Made by a program: the position numbers and the translations under genes
The notes under the pieces: generated by a model
Databases searched by the model: none
The model's input: the letters and a program-made list of their open reading frames with translations, nothing else
Told to the model about the DNA's origin: nothing
Assembly: GCA_947846985.1 (NCBI GenBank)
Contig: CANTUZ010000001.1
Location: 2,976,001 to 3,040,000, forward strand
Source of the DNA: Fratercula arctica
Taxonomy: Eukaryota; Chordata; Aves; Charadriiformes; Alcidae
Direction: 5' to 3'
DNA: 64,000 nucleotides
Shown here: in pieces, positions 59,493-64,000 of the stretch
Layout: every line of letters starts with the position of its first letter
How positions within the stretch are numbered: the stretch's first letter is position 1

Positions 59493-59505
59493 CCACCCCT
59501 CCGCA

Positions 59506-59545
59506 ATGAAGACCATCATCGCTGCCTACTCCGGGGTGCTGCGAG
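59506..59545 (+). CDS. DGAT2: DGAT2, diacylglycerol O-acyltransferase 2, coding exon 1 (partial gene)
   Basis: DGAT2 acylates diacylglycerol with acyl-CoA to triacylglycerol at the ER and on lipid droplets. The exon codes MKTIIAAYSGVLR plus one base and continues to G across the junction. This 13-14 residue N-terminus is a specific signature of vertebrate DGAT2. The donor GAG|GTACCG leaves phase 1, as expected for the first DGAT2 junction. A second phase-1 donor lies at 59,648. The start codon has G at -3 and sits 108 bp after a TATA box. Catalytic HPHG and all later exons lie outside the window, and none was found before 64,000. The position, about 22.7 kb downstream of MOGAT2 in the same orientation, agrees with the known vertebrate MOGAT2-DGAT2 order. 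Confidence 0.9.
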
Positions 59546-62500
59546 GTACCGGCAAGGCCGGGGGGGCGGGGGGCGGGAAGTCCCGACACAGGGACGGGGC
59601 TTCCCGGCAGCGGGAGGATGCTGCGCTGGGGGAGCAGCATCCCGGTGGTACCAAGGTGTAGGTTTGGGGTGGAAGCAGTACCGAAACCCTTGGCTTTATT
59701 TATTTATATTCCCCTTCTTCCTGCTTGCAGAGTGTGGGGGGAAAAGCACTATGCAATGGCGGGGAGGCTGGCTGCAGCTTCTCTTAGGGGTGAGGATTAC
59801 AGCTCTCTGCGCAGGTTTTTGCTTTTTAATGAGCTTGGGCTGCTTTCCTGAAGCTGTTGCGAACGACTCTGGCTTATTTAAGCGAGTTTGCACCCTGGCA
59901 AAACGTGGGCGTGTGGCACTTGCTTAAAAATCAACCTTTTTTCCCCTCCTTGTGATGGTAGGAAGGAGAGTATAGTAGTTTTATCAACACTGCGTGGCTG
60001 CTAAAATTCACTGTTTGCAGCCCTGTTTTGTGCTCCCCACACCTACACCCACGGGGAGCGGGGGTGGGAGCGTGTAGAAACTTTGCTACTTGTTGTTGCT
60101 TTATAATGGGGAGTGGAAAACGTGGTGTGAAAGCAAGATTTTACGTTAGGAAGTGGTAGCGAAGAGTTTGCTTTTACAACTTTCTGTGCTGGTAAGTCAC
60201 TTCCTTGGGGAGAGGAGCACGTTGGGTGTCGGTGGCTGACACCCATCATGGGCAGAGCTGCTGCGGGCACCCAGTGCTTCCTGCCACAGGCTGAAACATG
60301 CAGGTTAAAGATGTTGGGGAGACAACATGGGAAATCCTGAACTGCCAGCTCCCTTGCGTGCTTGGAAAAGCAGCTCTAGAGATCTCGCAGGAATAAATAA
60401 ATTCAACAAGTCTAAATATTTGCCTGATAGAGCCTCCTACCCCTCCTGCCAAGGTGGCTGTCTAGGGAAGTGTCAGGACTTGCAAATAGTGGGGCCTTTT
60501 TGCAGGAAAAGGCACTTTAACAACTTACCCTGTGTATTGTGGAGGGTCCTTGGGTCATTGCTCTGTGTTGCAAAAGGCTTTCTGCCCTGAAAAAGCCAAC
60601 TGATAATTCCTTCCGGGACAGAGGAGACCTGTGAAATGGCTTGTTGATTAAGCAAATCATTAGCAGAGCTAAGAGGACCTAAACCTGGTGAATTAACCCC
60701 TAAGCTCATGCTTTTGCACCGTGTCCTGCCCAGTCTTGCATGTAGAGCTGCTGGTGCTCGTCTCTATCAGAAAGACATGGTCCCCACCAATATTAGAGAT
60801 GGATCTGTAGGATCAATATTGAGGAAAAGATCTACGTGTTTCCCATGCTCAGCTCTGGTCCTTAAAGTAACTTAGCTTGCTTATACCACTAGCAGAAGAC
60901 AAGTGATGTTTTTGAGTTGCGAGAGGTCATTTGAACTAACAACATGTGAACTGTTAAATTGAGAGTTAACGGCAAGCCAAGTACGGACAATAAATCATTC
61001 AGAAGACCTATAAAATATGTAGGGCTGACCCGAGACCTCAGTGGCCACCTTGTTGGCACTGGTGTGTTAATGATGGATCTGGGACACGTGCATAATTCAA
61101 AATGGGAGTGTGGTTTAGGGACAGTGATTGGCCTCATCTCTAGATAATCCTGCTTAGCGATGGAAAGCTGTCTTAACTCTCCTCAGGTCAGTTTTCCTCT
61201 GAGGCACCTCGTGGGGGTCCTATGGTGATATTTGTGCTTCCTTATTCATTTCTCCATGTGCTTCTGCCTGGGGCGATGGGAGATGTTGCCTTGGTGACTG
61301 CAGCATCCACCAACGCAACCCCTTGGCAGTTTTGTCGCCTGCCACGGGCAACAGAATGCAGGACCAGCTTCAAAGCCTGCCTGCTCAAAGCAAAAGGCAG
61401 GTGTCTGCCAGAGGAGCTCGGGCTCAGGCTGGGCTTTGGGGATGATGACGTGGGACCCTGCAGATCAAAGATGGGCAGAGGGGATGTAGTGCAGCGGTTC
61501 ACACATGGGACTTCATGAGCTGCTTGATCGCGTTAGATAACTTCTCACACTACACAGGATATTTAGAACAAACCCACTGGGCTTTTTTCCTATTTTTCTA
61601 CCTTCTTGGCCATCTTTTCCAAGTACTTTGTCTGTGCAAAGGGCTGACTTTTGTGGGGTGAAGAGTCTGAATGGCTCATACTGTCCTCTAGTCTTCAGTC
61701 TTCTTCCTTGCCTGGCATCTGGCTTTGTCCCATTGCTTGTGAATTTGGCTGAAAAATCTGATCCTATTTAAAAATAAGCAAGAAAAAAAAGTTCAGGTAT
61801 CTGCCTCTTTATCCATCGCTGTGTGTGTGCAGGGGAACTTTCTTGGTTACCAACCCAGCATTGCAAAAATAAGAGCAGACCTTGGACCAATGTCTGGGGT
61901 TGGATGATGCTTTGAGACACTTTGGGTAGGGGGGGTTGTGGTCTCCTCATCTTGACCTGACCCACTTTGGTCATAGGCTGTCCAGGTGCTCTCCTCCTTG
62001 TGTTTGGCTGAGCAGCAAGCAGGTCCTCCACTCTCCTGAGGAAGGATGCTAGTCTGGCCAGAGCATTTAAGGGATGTCCTTTACTGAAGTATCTTTTTCT
62101 CATCTCGTTTCATCTTACAGAAGCTCCTTCTTTCCTTTGTTTTGGCTGGACTGTGGCTGAAAGCTTTGTATTGAACTTCTGCAAGGTGGAACAAAATTGT
62201 AGACTAGCTTGAGGTGAGGAAGATGATTTCACTCAGCTTTACCTTGGAGATAATACTATGCTGCACCTGAGGTTTGGCAGGCCTCACTTTCTGCTTTGGG
62301 ATGGACCTGGGGGCTCCCGTTCTCAGAGTACGGCATGACCGCTAGCTGGGTTGAAGTTTCTCCTCTTGACAAAATTGCCTGGGAGGTAGAGGTCTGGACT
62401 TGCTTGACTGAGCCCTTCTTCTAGAGCTCCTACACTCCTCCCCTGGGCACAGCGATGAGATGCAGTAGGATGGTTCCCTTTCTCGTCTTGAGCTATGAAG

Positions 62501-62837
62501 TCTTGCTGATTTAAACCTGAAACTGTTGACTGGTCTAGGACAGCTGGGTTTACCCTCATGGTTACCTCATTTTAACCCACATACAGCTGTGACTGTCGAG
62601 ACTGAAGGCCAAGTTCCATGCTGCAAGTAAATGCAGATCTACCATGAGATAAATGTCATAACAAATGTGTTTATTTTCTACGCAGCCTAATGAGGCTGAA
62701 ATAAAATTGTTCTCACATGTCCCTGTTAACTATGCTGTTGACCTCCAGTCTAGACATTCTTTACTGCTGATAATATGGGATTATTAAGTAGTCTTCTGGG
62801 GCATGAGCACACTGCTATACAGCTGTGTACAGGGCAC

Positions 62838-63510
62838 GGTGGGGGTGTTGGTGGATGAGAAGCTCAACATGAGCCGGTAATGTGCGCTGGCAGCCCAGAA
62901 ACCCCCCTGCAGCCTGGGCTGCATCCCCAGCAGCGTGGGCAGCAGGGCGACGGGGGGGGATTCTGCCCCTCTGCTCCGCTCAGGGGACACCCCCCTGCAG
63001 TGCTGCCTCCAGCTCTGGGGCCTCAGCACAGGAGAGACACGGAGCTGTTGGAGCGGGGCCAGAGGAGGCCCCGGAGATGCTGGGAGGGCTGGAGCCCCTC
63101 TGCTGTGAGGACAGGCTGAGAGAGCTGGGGGGGTTCAGCCTGGAGAAGAGAAGGCTCTGGGGAGACCATGGAGCCCCTTCCAGTCCCTCAAGGGGCTCCA
63201 GGAAAGCTGGGGAGGGACTCTGGATGAGGGAGGGGAGCCATAGGACGAGGGGGGATGATTTTAAACTTAAAGAGGGGAGATTTAGATGAGATCTGAGACA
63301 GAAATTCTTGGCTGTGAGGGTGGTGAGCCCCTGGCGCAGGTTGCCCAGAGAAGCTGTGGCTGCCCCATCCCTGGAGGTGTTCAAGGCCAGGTTGGACGGG
63401 GCTTGGAGCAGCCTGGTCTGGTGGGAGGTGTCCCTGCCCAGGGCAGGGGGTTGGAACTATATGATCTTTAAAGTCCCTTCCAACCCAGACCATTTGATGA
63501 TTTTATGATA
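62838..63510 (+). mobile_element. CR1 LINE fragment, about 0.67 kb
   Basis: GGTGGGGGTGTTGGTGGATG, GCTCAACATGAGCCGG and the CTCTGCTCCGCTCAGGGGAC block, through CCATTTGATGATTTTATGAT. Same structure as the copy at 16,204-16,899. Confidence 0.93.
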
Positions 63511-63671
63511 ACTAGAACCCATGCTGGTAATACGTTATTTCCTAACAAATATTCATGAGTACTACTAACAACAAAGCTGGAGGTGGAGAGAGCTTGTGCA
63601 CTGCAGCTGGGGCATCTGAGCAAACTGAGGTACAGAATAATTTGTGCTGCTCAAGGGGTTTGTTTTACAGA

Positions 63672-63798
63672 TGCAAGCCCAGGCTGGATGAGGCTTTGAG
63701 CAGCCTGATCTAGTGGGAGGTGTCCCTGCCCAGGGCAGGGGGTTGGAACTAGATGATCTTTAAGGTCCCTTCCAACTCTAACCATTCTATGAGTCTGT
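63672..63798 (+). mobile_element. CR1 LINE extreme 3' fragment
   Basis: GCCCAGGCTGGATGAGGC through AACCATTCTATGAGTCTG. About 125 bp. Confidence 0.9.
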
Positions 63799-63842
63799 CA
63801 TGTTTGGTGTAGCAGCTTGCCCTGCAGGCTCTTGGATGGGAG

Positions 63843-63982
63843 GCTGGGAAGTTTTTAAGGCCAGGGTGGATGGGGCTTGGAGCAACATGATCTAGTGGGA
63901 GATATCCCTGCCCATGCCAGGGGGCTTGGAACTAGATGATCTTTAAGGTCCCTTCCAACCCTAACAATTCTATGATTCTAAG
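63843..63982 (+). mobile_element. CR1 LINE extreme 3' fragment
   Basis: TTAAGGCCAGGGTGGATGGG through ACAATTCTATGATTCTAAG. It lies 45 bp after the previous CR1 tail in the same orientation. Confidence 0.9.
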
Positions 63983-64000
63983 TATCCTAGTATCGGACTA

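Larger units (their letters stand above)
59270..59660 (+). promoter_or_regulatory. DGAT2: DGAT2 promoter, GC/CpG-rich region
   Basis: Sharp rise in GC and CpG (GCCGGGGCCCGCCCC, CCCGGCGC, GCGCGGCGGG) spanning the TATA box, 5' UTR and exon 1, consistent with a CpG-rich promoter that also has a TATA element. Confidence 0.7.
59546..64000 (+). other. DGAT2: DGAT2 intron 1 (5' part)
   Basis: Begins at the proposed donor and runs past the window end. It contains a G-rich tract near the donor, mostly unique sequence to 62.8 kb, and three plus-strand CR1 fragments at the end. No second DGAT2 exon was found. Confidence 0.8.

Noticed and set aside
59618..59660. Other-frame reading (MLRWGSSIP) resembling the start of DGAT2 exon 2
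   Set aside because: Out of frame with exon 1 and without an acceptor; the true exon 2 is expected beyond the window.

Overview
This is vertebrate nuclear DNA, almost certainly from a bird. About nineteen fragments of the chicken-repeat-1 (CR1) LINE family are present. They carry the typical 3' end (a run resembling GGTCCCTTCCAACC followed by 8-bp ATTCTATG units), lie on both strands, and one keeps a recognisable reverse-transcriptase segment. Genes are split into short exons with GT-AG introns, and nothing prokaryotic is present. The species cannot be named from the sequence alone. Layout: (1) 1-12.5 kb is intergenic. It opens with about 2.4 kb of CA/TG-rich, mostly alternating purine-pyrimidine repeat, then about 0.5 kb of a TCCATCCC-type minisatellite, then unique DNA with a few CR1 fragments and a compound CCAT repeat just before the first gene. 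(2) 12,582-36,780 (+) is a complete six-exon MOGAT2 gene (2-acylglycerol O-acyltransferase 2), joined length 335 codons. (3) 36.8-59.1 kb is intergenic. It holds the RT-bearing CR1 copy, a striking 474-bp inverted duplication (49,843-50,316 and 50,842-51,315) and an ATT trinucleotide array. (4) 59,392-64,000 (+) is the TATA-type promoter, 5' UTR and first coding exon of DGAT2 (diacylglycerol O-acyltransferase 2), followed by part of its long first intron; the remaining exons lie beyond the window. How the genes relate: MOGAT2 and DGAT2 are neighbouring paralogues in the same orientation, about 22.7 kb apart. Both products act at the endoplasmic reticulum in consecutive acylation steps: MOGAT2 makes diacylglycerol from monoacylglycerol, and DGAT2 makes triacylglycerol from diacylglycerol. 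I see no operon-like or defence system. The observations most worth following are the inverted duplication with clustered arm divergence, two possible in-phase splice donors in DGAT2 exon 1, short upstream ORFs in both genes (one overlapping the MOGAT2 start as ATGA), a phase-0 exon-like segment in MOGAT2 intron 2, and the large CA/TG-rich array.
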